DNA from: Metabacillus kandeliae
GTDB lineage: Bacteria > Bacillota > Bacilli > Bacillales > Bacillaceae
Reading direction: 5' to 3'
DNA: 64,000 nt
Assembly: GCF_021166585.1 (NCBI RefSeq)
Contig: NZ_JAJOZE010000014.1
Span: forward strand, 1-64,000
Below the pieces are notes generated by a model. The model had not been told where the DNA came from. It ran no database searches and was given only the letters and a program-made list of their open reading frames with translations. Position 1 is the first letter of the stretch, and each line of letters opens with the position of its first letter. Below, piece by piece: positions 43,406 to 52,732 of this stretch. The position numbers were made by a program, and so were the translations under genes.

Positions 43406-44338
43406 ATGGGGTTATTCATCGGGGTAATTGCGGGAATCTGTTTTACCGTATTGTTTATGGAATGGCGGCATGAGAAGGCAAGGAAAAAGCTCGTTTTGCA
43501 GGAGCAGGTATTCAAGCTGGCCGAAAAGGCAAGAGATATCATTTATTACTGTGAGGTAAAGCCTGAATTAAAATATCATTATATAAGCCCTGCACTGGAT
43601 TACTTTTTGGGTGAGGGAAGTGTGGCGGAAGCCTATCAAAATGCCTATTCGGCATTTGACCGCATCCATCCGCATGATTATGAGATCCTTTCAAACAAAG
43701 TAGAGGGAAGCATTGATTACATAAAGCCGATTATGCAGCGCTGGCGAGACAGCAGCGGCAACTATAAATGGTTTGAAGAATATACCCTGCCAATATACGA
43801 AAAAGGGGAACTTAAGGCGCTTCAAGGTATTATCCGCAATGTAGATGCAAGGAGAGAGGTGGAAAACCATCTCATCCAGCGCATTTACCAGGACGGGCTG
43901 ACAGGGGTTTTTAACAGAGTTTATTTTGAAGAGCAGATAGAAAAGTACGGAAAATACCAGGATGTTCCCCTTTCATTAATCCTGCTCGATCTTGATGATT
44001 TAAAAGTGTGGAATGACCAATACGGCCATGCAGCAGGTGACAAGCTGCTGAAGAAAACTGCAAAAGCGCTGAAAAGCTTTGAAAACAGCACCATGTCGAT
44101 TTCCCGAATTGGCGGAGATGAGTTTGTCATTCTTGCGGAAAACACTGGGCGCCAGGAAGCCGAGAAGCTTCTGGCCGGAATTCAGGAGAAGCTGAAAGAG
44201 GATGGCAGCCATATTGCTTTCTCGGCAGGAATCGCCTCCTGCTGCAGCTCTAAAGGAGAAATGGAGCGGCTTTTTGAAAAAGCTGATAAAAACATGTATG
44301 AAAACAAAAGAAGCAAAAAGAATGGAATGAAGCTCTAA
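43406..44338 (+). CDS. Membrane-anchored PAS-GGDEF diguanylate cyclase
   Basis: A 310-aa protein: one N-terminal transmembrane helix (~3-18), a PAS domain (~35-150) and a GGDEF domain with an intact active site GGDEF at 236-240. It makes c-di-GMP from two GTP. The RxxD inhibitory site normally five residues upstream of GGDEF is absent, so product inhibition may be lost at the enzyme, while the riboswitch senses product at the RNA. Confidence 0.92.
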   Translation: MGLFIGVIAGICFTVLFMEWRHEKARKKLVLQEQVFKLAEKARDIIYYCEVKPELKYHYISPALDYFLGEGSVAEAYQNAYSAFDRIHPHDYEILSNKVEGSIDYIKPIMQRWRDSSGNYKWFEEYTLPIYEKGELKALQGIIRNVDARREVENHLIQRIYQDGLTGVFNRVYFEEQIEKYGKYQDVPLSLILLDLDDLKVWNDQYGHAAGDKLLKKTAKALKSFENSTMSISRIGGDEFVILAENTGRQEAEKLLAGIQEKLKEDGSHIAFSAGIASCCSSKGEMERLFEKADKNMYENKRSKKNGMKL

Positions 44339-44379
44339 TGAGAGGGTTCATTCTTTTTTTAAGATTAGAATATATAAAT

Positions 44380-44534
44380 TTACTTAGATCGCTGATTTTC
44401 AGAAGTTGGCCAGCTCCAGCCGCTAGCCCGATCTGAGTCGCTTCGAAAAATCCCAAAAAGTCTAAGACCGGACTTTTCGGGATTTTCCTCCAGCGCTTTT
44501 CGGGGCTGAACGAGCGGCTTGCGCTTTTCTATTA
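44380..44534 (-). repeat. ~150-bp interspersed repeat, reverse copy
   Basis: Reverse complement of 19391-19545, including TTCCTCCAGCGCTT and GGGGCTGAACGAGCG blocks. It follows the diguanylate cyclase stop. Confidence 0.85.
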
Positions 44535-44698
44535 AAAGTATATTATTCTACTAGAATGTCCTTGTAAAAGCAACGGTAATATCTGATATAATAGGAAAAT
44601 AGAGGACGAGTAAGACTGAAGCCTTTTTTATAAAATTAAAATAGTCTTAAAGACCCAACTTTAGTATACTAAAGAAAACAGCAGTAAAGGAGAATGTT

Positions 44699-45694
44699 AT
44701 GCGGCAAGCAAGACAGCTTAGGATCGTAATCTTCGTCGCAGGATTAGCATTAGCAGCACTCGTTTCAGCCATATTGTTTTTTGCAAATAATGTTTTAAAA
44801 GATATGCAGAAAAAACCTGCTGTTCAAACCAAAGTGGCCATTCTTACTTCAGATGTGATTGAAGATCAAAGCTGGGGAAGTCTTGCTTACAAGGGGAAAT
44901 TAAAAATCGAGAGACAGTTTCCTGCTGATGCAAAGGTTGACAGCCAGCTTGGAACAGAGGAACAGCAGGTATCAGCTGCAAAAAAAGATATTGATCAGGG
45001 CTATCAAATCCTGATTGGCCACGGAAGAGAATTTTCCGGGGTATTTGCCAAGCTGGCACCTGATTATCCGAAAATAAAGTTTATTACCATCCACGGCGAG
45101 GCGAAATATCCAAATCAGACGGTGTACACGTATGATCAGGGTGACGTGGAGTATTTTGCTGCGCTTGCTGCCGTCATGAAGACGAAAACGGGAAAAATCG
45201 GCTTGATTGATGCTTCAGAAAGCAGGGCGAAAAATCCGGAGTTTGAAGCGGCCATCAAACATTACAGGCCTGGAACAAGATTTTATTATAGGGTAGTGAA
45301 CAGCAGGGATGATGGAAAGCGGGCGGTTGAGCTTTTGGAAGAGCTCAAAGCCAAAGGGGTTGATGTGGTGTATTCAAAGGGCAACGGGTATAACCGGGAT
45401 GTGATTGAATACGCCAAGCATCACAGCATGTACGTGATTGGCTATCTTGACGATCAGGCCTATATGGGGAAAGAAGCCATATTAACAAGTGTGACAAATG
45501 ATGTTCCGCAAATTTATACCGCTATTATGAAGGACTATTACGGTGAAAAGGGCATTTCCTCTGGAAGGGTTATGCTGAAGGAAGAAGACGGTGTCTATGG
45601 ACTCTCGCCTTTTGGTCCTATGTTCACGGAGAAAGAGAAACGGTATATTGAGAAAGAAATGGCAAGATACAAAAAGGGAGAATTATCTTTCTAG
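44699..45694 (+). CDS. BMP-domain protein, Med-like, membrane-anchored
   Basis: A 331-aa protein with a single N-terminal membrane anchor (~7-30) and no lipobox Cys, then a BMP/Med domain (VAILTSDVIEDQSWG, KFITIHGEAKYP, GYLDDQAYMGKEAILTS). BMP domains bind nucleosides; B. subtilis Med promotes comK expression. Here it is 17 bp ahead of an orphan kinase, so it may present a ligand signal to that kinase. AAAGGAG precedes the ATG. Confidence 0.85.
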   Translation: MRQARQLRIVIFVAGLALAALVSAILFFANNVLKDMQKKPAVQTKVAILTSDVIEDQSWGSLAYKGKLKIERQFPADAKVDSQLGTEEQQVSAAKKDIDQGYQILIGHGREFSGVFAKLAPDYPKIKFITIHGEAKYPNQTVYTYDQGDVEYFAALAAVMKTKTGKIGLIDASESRAKNPEFEAAIKHYRPGTRFYYRVVNSRDDGKRAVELLEELKAKGVDVVYSKGNGYNRDVIEYAKHHSMYVIGYLDDQAYMGKEAILTSVTNDVPQIYTAIMKDYYGEKGISSGRVMLKEEDGVYGLSPFGPMFTEKEKRYIEKEMARYKKGELSF

Positions 45695-45710
45695 CTAAGC
45701 AGGTGATGCA

Positions 45711-47507
45711 ATGTTTAAAACTGTCGGAAATATGTCATTCAGAAGCAAAATTCTTTTGGTCCTGCTTTCCATCACCTTTTTGCTCAGTATTTTTTCCCTT
45801 ATTCTTGTACATTCCATTTCTGAGGTTAATCAAGTCAGCGGAAAGATGAAAGAGGAACGAATTCCAGAGCTTGTCTGGTATTCTCATTGGAATGAAGAAC
45901 TCAGGCTGCAGTCTTATCTGGCCAGACAGTTTGTCAAATCCGGGGAAAGCCTGGATTTTCTGCAGCAATACAAAGCCCTTGCTGAAAGCGATCAGCCTGT
46001 ACCGGCCGAAGGAAAAGGAAGACTTCCAGCGTCACTGGAAGAATTGAATACGAACATCGAGCTTCTGGATTTCGAAATTAAGAATAATGTGAGCGGCCTG
46101 ATTTACTATGGGGATGATGAGGCAGCAAGAAAATATATTCAGGACGAATATCTTCCAAAGCTCAGAAAGCTGCAGGAAGAAATCGGGGCGGGCAGAAGCA
46201 GTACACTTTCCAATCTTCAGGATGATGCGGAGAAATTTCCGCCGATCATCAGAAAATCACTTTGGCTCCTTCTCCTATTAACATTAGTTGCCCTTATTGT
46301 TTCGCTCTATTCCTCTTACAGAATCAGTGCCAGCCTTTCAAGGCCAATTGAACTAATGGCTGAGAAAGTAGATCAAATAGCGGGCGGGCAGTACGGACGG
46401 ACGCTTCCTGAATTTCTGCAGCCCGAGCTTAGCCAGCTGTCTTTATCCATAAATAAAATGTCTCGGAGGCTGAAGGAATCCTTCGAGTTCATTCTTGCGG
46501 ATAAAAAATTCAGAGAGCAGATATTAAATTCCCTTCCTGTCGGAATCATTATTTACAGTGATGATGCAGAGGAATACACCTTAAACACGTCAGCTGAAAA
46601 GCTTCTGCATACGAATGCACAAAATCTGGAAAGACAAAAAGAAAGCGAGATGGAAAATCAGCCGTTCTGGGATCTTCTTTTTTCAAAGGAAATCTGCCAA
46701 AACAGGAAGGTTGCTTTCTGCACGCCGGGTAAAAGGATGAAGCTGCTCACCTCCCAGTCCCAGCTTGTCGGAGATGATCAGCAGGTAATCGGAAGAATTT
46801 TTTACTTTATTGACATCACAGAGACGGACTCTCTTGAAAGCCGGATGCATCAATCCGAAAAGCTTGCATTAGTCGGACAAATTGCAGCAGGGGCAGCACA
46901 TGAAATCCGAAACCCGCTTGCCGTTATACACGGGTTTTTATCATTGATGAAAAACTCTTTTTCAAAAGAAGAAAATGAGAAGTACCACATGGAATTGCTG
47001 ATGAAAGAGCTGGAACGGATCAATTCGATTATTGAAGAAATGCTTCTGACCGCAAAGCCCGGTGCTCCCATCATAAATGAGCATTACCTGGAGGATATCA
47101 TTCAGGAAATACTGCCGCTGATCAGGCAGACGCATGATACAGAAGTAATTCAGTTTACGATTGATTTGGAGCGGGCACCGCTTCATATGGATTCTAAGCA
47201 AATCAAGCAGGTGTTTCACAATTTAATCCGCAATAGTGTGGAATCAATTAATGGGAAAGGCACTGTTTCTATTTCTTCCAGCATCAAAGATAACAGCTAT
47301 CATATATACTTTCGGGATAACGGCCCGGGAATTCCGCTAAACATCCAGCAAACTATTTTCGAGCCTTTCTCAACCTCCAAAGAAAAAGGAACAGGCCTTG
47401 GCCTTACAATCGTCAAAGGGATCATTGAAAATCACGGCGGCAGCATTTCCCTCATTTCTTCTTCAGAAGAAGGAACGGTCTTTTTAATTTCGCTGCCGCT
47501 GAGATAG
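45711..47507 (+). CDS. Orphan sensor histidine kinase (sporulation-kinase-like)
   Basis: A 598-aa kinase: helix at ~14-35, extracytoplasmic four-helix-type sensor (36-183), second helix (184-203), HAMP (204-257), PAS (~265-370), HisKA with His397 (AAGAAHEIRNP) and HATPase (DNGPGIP, GTGLGL). The H-box resembles Spo0F-directed kinases. No response regulator is adjacent. It is co-transcribed with the BMP-domain gene. Confidence 0.92.
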   Translation: MFKTVGNMSFRSKILLVLLSITFLLSIFSLILVHSISEVNQVSGKMKEERIPELVWYSHWNEELRLQSYLARQFVKSGESLDFLQQYKALAESDQPVPAEGKGRLPASLEELNTNIELLDFEIKNNVSGLIYYGDDEAARKYIQDEYLPKLRKLQEEIGAGRSSTLSNLQDDAEKFPPIIRKSLWLLLLLTLVALIVSLYSSYRISASLSRPIELMAEKVDQIAGGQYGRTLPEFLQPELSQLSLSINKMSRRLKESFEFILADKKFREQILNSLPVGIIIYSDDAEEYTLNTSAEKLLHTNAQNLERQKESEMENQPFWDLLFSKEICQNRKVAFCTPGKRMKLLTSQSQLVGDDQQVIGRIFYFIDITETDSLESRMHQSEKLALVGQIAAGAAHEIRNPLAVIHGFLSLMKNSFSKEENEKYHMELLMKELERINSIIEEMLLTAKPGAPIINEHYLEDIIQEILPLIRQTHDTEVIQFTIDLERAPLHMDSKQIKQVFHNLIRNSVESINGKGTVSISSSIKDNSYHIYFRDNGPGIPLNIQQTIFEPFSTSKEKGTGLGLTIVKGIIENHGGSISLISSSEEGTVFLISLPLR

Positions 47508-47512
47508 AGCTT

Positions 47513-47551
47513 TGGAAGATCAGAATGCTGCATTCTGGTCTTTTTATGTGG
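47513..47551 (+). terminator. Terminator of the BMP-kinase operon
   Basis: AGATCAGAATG / CATTCTGGTCTTTTT hairpin. Confidence 0.85.
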
Positions 47552-47570
47552 GGTGGAATATGCAAGGGCA

Positions 47571-47733
47571 GGGATCCGCACATAAAAGAGTTGACCTGCA
47601 CATAAAGCCAGGAACCCGCCAATAAACGCCTGGACCTGCAAGAAACGAAGAAGACCAGCATGTAAATTTTCAAAACCTGCAAATAAAAATCCAAAAGCCG
47701 CATATAGAATCTTCTAACCGGCATATAAACCTC
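47571..47733. repeat. 20-21-bp-period CYGCAxATAAA array
   Basis: Core CCTGCAxATAAA or CCCGCCAATAAA starts at 47576, 47596, 47616, 47636, 47656, 47677, 47698 and 47719. It is the reverse-complement orientation of the 19.75-kb array. AGCACGGCTATTTTT at ~47851 matches the AAAAGCCGTGCTG flank of the first array. Apart from this, 47734-48121 holds no gene. Confidence 0.9.
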
Positions 47734-48121
47734 TATATTCAGCTATTTTCTTTAATGAAGTAAAGCGAAAATGATGCAAACGGAACAAATAGCTTTCGTT
47801 TTTGCTCAATATTCTCCTAAAACACTGTGAACGGGGCAGAAATCAGCCAGCACGGCTATTTTTTCGCATGCGGCTGCTCTTCTGCTATGAAAAAGCGAGC
47901 ATAAACTTTATACAAATAAGGTGATGCCGTCAAGGATTTTCCCTATTAAATGCAACACTGTAATATTATTCAAAAAATTCATACAAATGATCTAGACGAA
48001 AGCGGCCCTTTTGGTTACAATGATTTCAGAATATTATATTTATTCAAACATATTGAAAGAAAGGAGATATTTTACAAGAAAGTAAAAATGCTCTTATTCT
48101 ATCAATACAGGGGGAAATTTA

Positions 48122-49288
48122 ATGAAAAAGAGAAAAACGGCAGGCATCATTTTATCTTTGGCAGTCACGGCCAGTCTGATGGCCGGGTGCAGCAGTTCAA
48201 CATCCGGTTCTGGAGGAGATACGATCAAAATCGGTGCTAATCTTGAGCTTTCAGGGGGCGTTGCCTCATATGGACAATCTATTTCGGAGGGCCTGAAGCT
48301 TGCGCTTGAAGAAATCAATAAAAAAGGGATTGACGGCAAAAAGCTTGAGCTTGTATCAGTTGATAACAAGTCAGATGCTTCTGAGGCAACGAGCGGCGCC
48401 TTAAAGCTTGCCACTCAGGATAAAGTGGCAGCGATTATCGGAGCAGCTACAAGTACGAATACCATTGCGCAGGTACAGATTGCCAATGACCAAAAAGTAC
48501 CGCTGATTACCCCGACAGGAACAAACCCTGCTATCACTGTTAAAGATGGCAAAGTGAATGATTATGTTTTCCGCACATGCTTCATTGACCCGTTCCAGGG
48601 CACAGTAGCAGCAAACTTTGCTTCCAATACATTGAAGGTAAAAACCGCGGCTGTATTTATTGACAGCTCCAGTGATTATGCAAAGGGTCTGGCAAGTGCT
48701 TTTAAAGAATCCTTTACGAAAAATGGCGGCTCTATTGTTTCTGAAGAAGCTTATGTGGCAAAGGATACAGATTTCCATTCTACATTGACACGCATCAGAT
48801 CCAAAAACCCTGAGTTCATTTTCCTTCCTGGATACTATGAAGAAGTTGGCCTGATTGTGAAGCAAGCCCGTGAAATTGGACTGAAGATGCCGATAATGGG
48901 CGGAGACGGCTGGGATTCTCCGAAGCTTACGGAAATTGCCGGTGCTGTTCCGCTGAACAACACGTTCATTACAAACCATTATTCTTCAGGTGACAGCGAT
49001 CCGAAAATCCAGGCTTTTGTCAAAGCCTACCAAACAAAATACAGCAGCAAATCTCCAGACGCATTCGCAGCTCTGGGCTATGATACAGCTTACTACCTTG
49101 CTGATGCCATTAAGCGCGCAGGCTCTGCAGATCCCAAGAAAATCAAAGAGGCGCTTGCATCAACGAAAGATCTTCAGCTGATCTCAGGAAAATTGACGCT
49201 TGATAAAAATCATGACCCGGTTAAATCTGCTTCCATTCTTGAGTACAAGGAAGGCAAACAGGAATTCAATTCAAAGGTAAATCCATAA
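48122..49288 (+). CDS. livJ: Branched-chain amino acid ABC transporter binding lipoprotein
   Basis: A 388-aa periplasmic-binding-fold lipoprotein (lipobox LMAGC, Cys23). The LivJ/amide-urea type domain begins IKIGANLELSGGVASYG. It is the first gene of the liv operon. GGGGGAAA precedes the ATG. The likely ligand is Leu/Ile/Val, but amide or urea ligands are possible in this family. Confidence 0.92.
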   Translation: MKKRKTAGIILSLAVTASLMAGCSSSTSGSGGDTIKIGANLELSGGVASYGQSISEGLKLALEEINKKGIDGKKLELVSVDNKSDASEATSGALKLATQDKVAAIIGAATSTNTIAQVQIANDQKVPLITPTGTNPAITVKDGKVNDYVFRTCFIDPFQGTVAANFASNTLKVKTAAVFIDSSSDYAKGLASAFKESFTKNGGSIVSEEAYVAKDTDFHSTLTRIRSKNPEFIFLPGYYEEVGLIVKQAREIGLKMPIMGGDGWDSPKLTEIAGAVPLNNTFITNHYSSGDSDPKIQAFVKAYQTKYSSKSPDAFAALGYDTAYYLADAIKRAGSADPKKIKEALASTKDLQLISGKLTLDKNHDPVKSASILEYKEGKQEFNSKVNP

Positions 49289-49299
49289 AAGGGCATCGG

Positions 49300-49326
49300 A
49301 TGGGGGGCAATGCCCCCCCATTCTTA
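49300..49326 (+). terminator. Stem-loop between livJ and livH
   Basis: ATGGGGGGC / GCCCCCCCAT with a weak T tail; it probably sets the binding-protein to permease ratio. Confidence 0.7.
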
Positions 49327-49349
49327 TTGAGAAGAGGGGGGTTACTTTA

Positions 49350-50228
49350 GTGGAAATTATTCAGCAGCTTGTTAACGGAATTTCTCTCGGCAGCATATAT
49401 GCTCTGATAGCCCTCGGCTATACAATGGTATACGGAATCGTCAAGCTGATTAACTTTGCGCATGGAGATGTATTTATGATAGGGGCGTTTGCCGGCTTTT
49501 ACTCCATATCGGTTCTGCATATCGGGTTTTTCCCGGCCCTTTTAATCGCCATGGCCTTTTGTGCACTGTTTGGAGTGCTTATTGAACGGATTGCGTACAA
49601 GCCTCTGCGGAACGCCACAAGAATCGCCGCGCTTATAACAGCGATCGGCGTATCGCTTTTTATCGAGTACGGGACTATTTATATCAGGGGAGCGCAGCCT
49701 GAAGCTTATCCTAAAGATGTGCTTCCGGCAAGCGAACTTCATTTTGGCAGCATTACAATCAGCAGCCAGTCGCTGATGATTCTCGGTGTATCGCTTGTCC
49801 TGATGGCGATTCTTCAATTTATTGTGCACAGGACTAAAATCGGGAAAGCGATGCGGGCTGTTTCACATGATACGGAAGCTGCAAAGCTTATGGGAATCAA
49901 TGTAGACAGAACAATTTCAGCAACATTTGCGATCGGTTCCGCATTAGCGGGAGCAGCAGGGGTCATCTTTGGCACCTATTACACGAAAATCGAGCCGCTT
50001 ATGGGGATTATTCCTGGACTGAAGGCATTTGTTGCCGCCGTTCTTGGCGGGATCGGAATTATTCCCGGGGCAATGGCAGGCGGGCTTGTGCTTGGGATTG
50101 TCGAGGCGCTTGTCAGTGCATCAGGCTTCTCGCTGTGGCGCGACGGTGCAGCATTTATTATCCTTATTTTAATTTTAATTTTCCGTCCGTCCGGTTTATT
50201 CGGAAAAAATGTGAGAGAAAAAGTATAA
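49350..50228 (+). CDS. livH: Branched-chain amino acid ABC permease LivH
   Basis: A 292-aa permease with about eight spans. Family segments SIYALIALGYTMVYGI at the start and GIGIIPGAMAGGLVLGI near the end. GTG start behind AGAGGGGG. Confidence 0.95.
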   Translation: MEIIQQLVNGISLGSIYALIALGYTMVYGIVKLINFAHGDVFMIGAFAGFYSISVLHIGFFPALLIAMAFCALFGVLIERIAYKPLRNATRIAALITAIGVSLFIEYGTIYIRGAQPEAYPKDVLPASELHFGSITISSQSLMILGVSLVLMAILQFIVHRTKIGKAMRAVSHDTEAAKLMGINVDRTISATFAIGSALAGAAGVIFGTYYTKIEPLMGIIPGLKAFVAAVLGGIGIIPGAMAGGLVLGIVEALVSASGFSLWRDGAAFIILILILIFRPSGLFGKNVREKV

Positions 50229-50241
50229 AGGAGGCAGTCTT

Positions 50242-51216
50242 ATGCCAGCTCTTAAACGGGCAAAAGGCTTCTGGCTCTGGATCGCAGCAGCTGTCGTCTT
50301 TTTTGTTATCAGCCAGGTGATTATCAGCTCAGGGATGCTGAACTCATTTTTAGTCAATATCCTGTTAACGATCGGCATCAATGTTATTTTGGCTGTCAGC
50401 CTTCATTTGATCATCGGCATTACAGGTCAATTCTCCATCGGACATGCGGGCTTCCTTGCAGTCGGGGCCTATGCCTCAGCAGTCGCAACGATGAAGCTCG
50501 GCATGCCTCTTCCGGTGGCGCTGCTTGCAGGCGGGATTGTTGCAGCCATTGCGGGACTGATTATCGGGCTTCCGAGCCTCAGGCTGAAAGGGGATTATTT
50601 GGCGATTGCTACCCTCGGGTTTGGCGAAATTGTCCGGATCGTCTTTTTGAACACAGATTATGTCGGCGGAGCAAGCGGCATGCAGGTCACTCATCTGACT
50701 GACTGGCCGTGGGTGTTCGGGTGCGTAATTCTTTGTATCATCGTCATTGCAAACTTTACAAATTCCACTCATGGACGCGCCTGCATTGCAATCAGGGAAA
50801 ATGAAATTGCAGCAGATGCAATGGGCATCAATACAACCTATTACAAGGTGGCCGCTTTTATGATCGGATCTTTTTTTGCCGGCATAGCAGGAGGCTTGTT
50901 TGCTCACAACTTTTATATTATTCAGCCGACGAATTTCGGATTTTTAAAGTCATTTGATATTTTGATTTTCGTTGTGCTTGGCGGTCTTGGAAGCATGTCC
51001 GGCGCTGTGATCGCAGCTGTGCTGCTCACGATCATTTCCGCTTTCCTTCAGGAGTATCCGGAAACACGGATGATTATTTACAGCCTTGTGCTGATTGTCA
51101 TGATGCTCTACCGTCCGCAGGGTCTGATGGGAACGAGAGAAATCACTTCTTTCTTTAAAAAACAAAAACAGCCGGGAGGAGTGAAATCTGATGGCAGCAA
51201 ACACACCGTTGCTTAA
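50242..51216 (+). CDS. livM: Branched-chain amino acid ABC permease LivM
   Basis: A 324-aa permease with about ten spans and family segments GQFSIGHAGFLAVGAYAS and GGLGSMSGAVIAA. Its last 26 bases overlap livG, so translation is coupled. Confidence 0.95.
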   Translation: MPALKRAKGFWLWIAAAVVFFVISQVIISSGMLNSFLVNILLTIGINVILAVSLHLIIGITGQFSIGHAGFLAVGAYASAVATMKLGMPLPVALLAGGIVAAIAGLIIGLPSLRLKGDYLAIATLGFGEIVRIVFLNTDYVGGASGMQVTHLTDWPWVFGCVILCIIVIANFTNSTHGRACIAIRENEIAADAMGINTTYYKVAAFMIGSFFAGIAGGLFAHNFYIIQPTNFGFLKSFDILIFVVLGGLGSMSGAVIAAVLLTIISAFLQEYPETRMIIYSLVLIVMMLYRPQGLMGTREITSFFKKQKQPGGVKSDGSKHTVA

Positions 51217-51970
51217 AGTAGATAAGGCTGGCATCCGCTTTGGAGGCTTGAAGGCTGTCTCAGAGGTGAACCTGGAAATCCGCGAAAATGAGCTGGTCGG
51301 TCTGATTGGACCGAACGGGGCAGGCAAAACCACCTTCTTTAACCTGCTGACAGGAGTTTATGTTCCAACGGAGGGCAGCATCCAGCTGAACGGCGAAAAG
51401 CTGAATGGCCTTGCGCCTTATCAGATCACACGGAAGGGCATCAGCAGAACCTTTCAGAACATCCGCCTTTTTGGAGAACTGTCTGTTCTTGATAATGTGA
51501 AGGTTGCCTGCCATACCCAGTCAAGCCACAGGATGCTGCAGTCCATTTTCCGTTTGCCGGCTCATTTTTCTGGTGAAAAAGAAATGGAAGAAAAAGCCCT
51601 CCACTACCTATCCATTTTCGGCCTTGAGCAATACCGGCATGAAAAAGCGAAAAACCTTCCATACGGCCAGCAGCGCAGGCTTGAAATTGCGCGGGCCCTT
51701 GCAGCAGGGCCGAAGCTATTGCTGCTTGATGAACCTGCTGCAGGAATGAACAATAAAGAAACAGAGGCACTGATGAACCTGATTGGCTTTATCCGCGAAA
51801 AATTCAGCCTTGCCATTCTTTTGATTGAGCATGATATGCCGCTCGTTATGGGAGTTTGCGAAAGAATTTACGTTCTTGACCATGGCCTCTTGATCGCAGA
51901 CGGAGCGCCTTCAGAAATCAGAAACAATCCGAAGGTGATTGAAGCCTATCTAGGGGAGGAGGTCTCATAA
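51191..51970 (+). CDS. livG: Branched-chain amino acid ABC ATPase LivG
   Basis: A 259-aa ATPase: Walker A GPNGAGKTT, an ABC signature replaced by LPYGQQRRLEIARAL (typical of LivG), Walker B LLLLDEPAAG and H-loop EHDM. It powers the LivHM channel with LivF. Confidence 0.96.
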   Translation: MAANTPLLKVDKAGIRFGGLKAVSEVNLEIRENELVGLIGPNGAGKTTFFNLLTGVYVPTEGSIQLNGEKLNGLAPYQITRKGISRTFQNIRLFGELSVLDNVKVACHTQSSHRMLQSIFRLPAHFSGEKEMEEKALHYLSIFGLEQYRHEKAKNLPYGQQRRLEIARALAAGPKLLLLDEPAAGMNNKETEALMNLIGFIREKFSLAILLIEHDMPLVMGVCERIYVLDHGLLIADGAPSEIRNNPKVIEAYLGEEVS

Positions 51971-52677
51971 TGCTTCACATCCAGGACCTGAATGTCTACT
52001 ATGGCAGCATACATGCTTTGAAAGGCGTTTCGCTTGAAGTGAATCAGGGGGAAATCGTGACGCTGATTGGAGCGAATGGAGCCGGAAAAAGCACCCTGCT
52101 GAAAACGATATCCGGCTTAATCAAGCCGAAGCAAGGGAAAATTCTCTATGAGGAACAGTCGATCGGAGGGAAGCAGGCGCAATGGATCGTCAAAAAGGGA
52201 ATCTCTCACGTACCTGAAGGCAGAAGGGTTTTTGCCAACATGTCTGTAGAAGAAAACCTTGAGCTTGGCGCCTTTTTAAGAAAAGATAAAAAAGGAATTA
52301 AAAATGATTTTGAAAGAGTGTATCATCTTTTCCCGCGCCTGCTTGAACGGAAAAAACAGCATGCGGGAACCCTCTCAGGAGGAGAGCAGCAAATGCTTGC
52401 AATGGGAAGGGCGCTGATGGCAGAACCGCGGCTCCTTATTTTAGATGAGCCTTCAATGGGCTTGGCGCCGCTTTTGGTTCAGACGATCTTCCGTATCATT
52501 AAAGAGATAAACGAAACAGGCACTACCATTCTCCTCGTTGAGCAGAATGCCAATATGGCGCTTTCGGTTGCTGAAAGGGCATATGTGCTGGAAACAGGAA
52601 AAGTAGTGCTTTCAGGATCTCCTGATGAGCTTTACACAAGTGACGAAATCAAAATGGCCTATCTTGGCGGCCATTGA
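51970..52677 (+). CDS. livF: Branched-chain amino acid ABC ATPase LivF
   Basis: A 235-aa ATPase: Walker A GANGAGKST, signature LSGGEQQMLAMGRAL, Walker B LLILDEPSMG. Its ATG shares one base with the livG stop codon. Last gene of the operon. Confidence 0.96.
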   Translation: MLHIQDLNVYYGSIHALKGVSLEVNQGEIVTLIGANGAGKSTLLKTISGLIKPKQGKILYEEQSIGGKQAQWIVKKGISHVPEGRRVFANMSVEENLELGAFLRKDKKGIKNDFERVYHLFPRLLERKKQHAGTLSGGEQQMLAMGRALMAEPRLLILDEPSMGLAPLLVQTIFRIIKEINETGTTILLVEQNANMALSVAERAYVLETGKVVLSGSPDELYTSDEIKMAYLGGH

Positions 52678-52681
52678 ACTA

Positions 52682-52719
52682 TAGCCAGTCTGTCCGCTGC
52701 GGCAGGTTGGCTTTTTTAT
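52682..52719 (+). terminator. Terminator of the liv operon
   Basis: AGCCAGTCTGxCCGC / GCGGCAGGTTGGCTTTTTT imperfect hairpin. Confidence 0.8.
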
Positions 52720-52732
52720 ATGCTGAAAAGAG

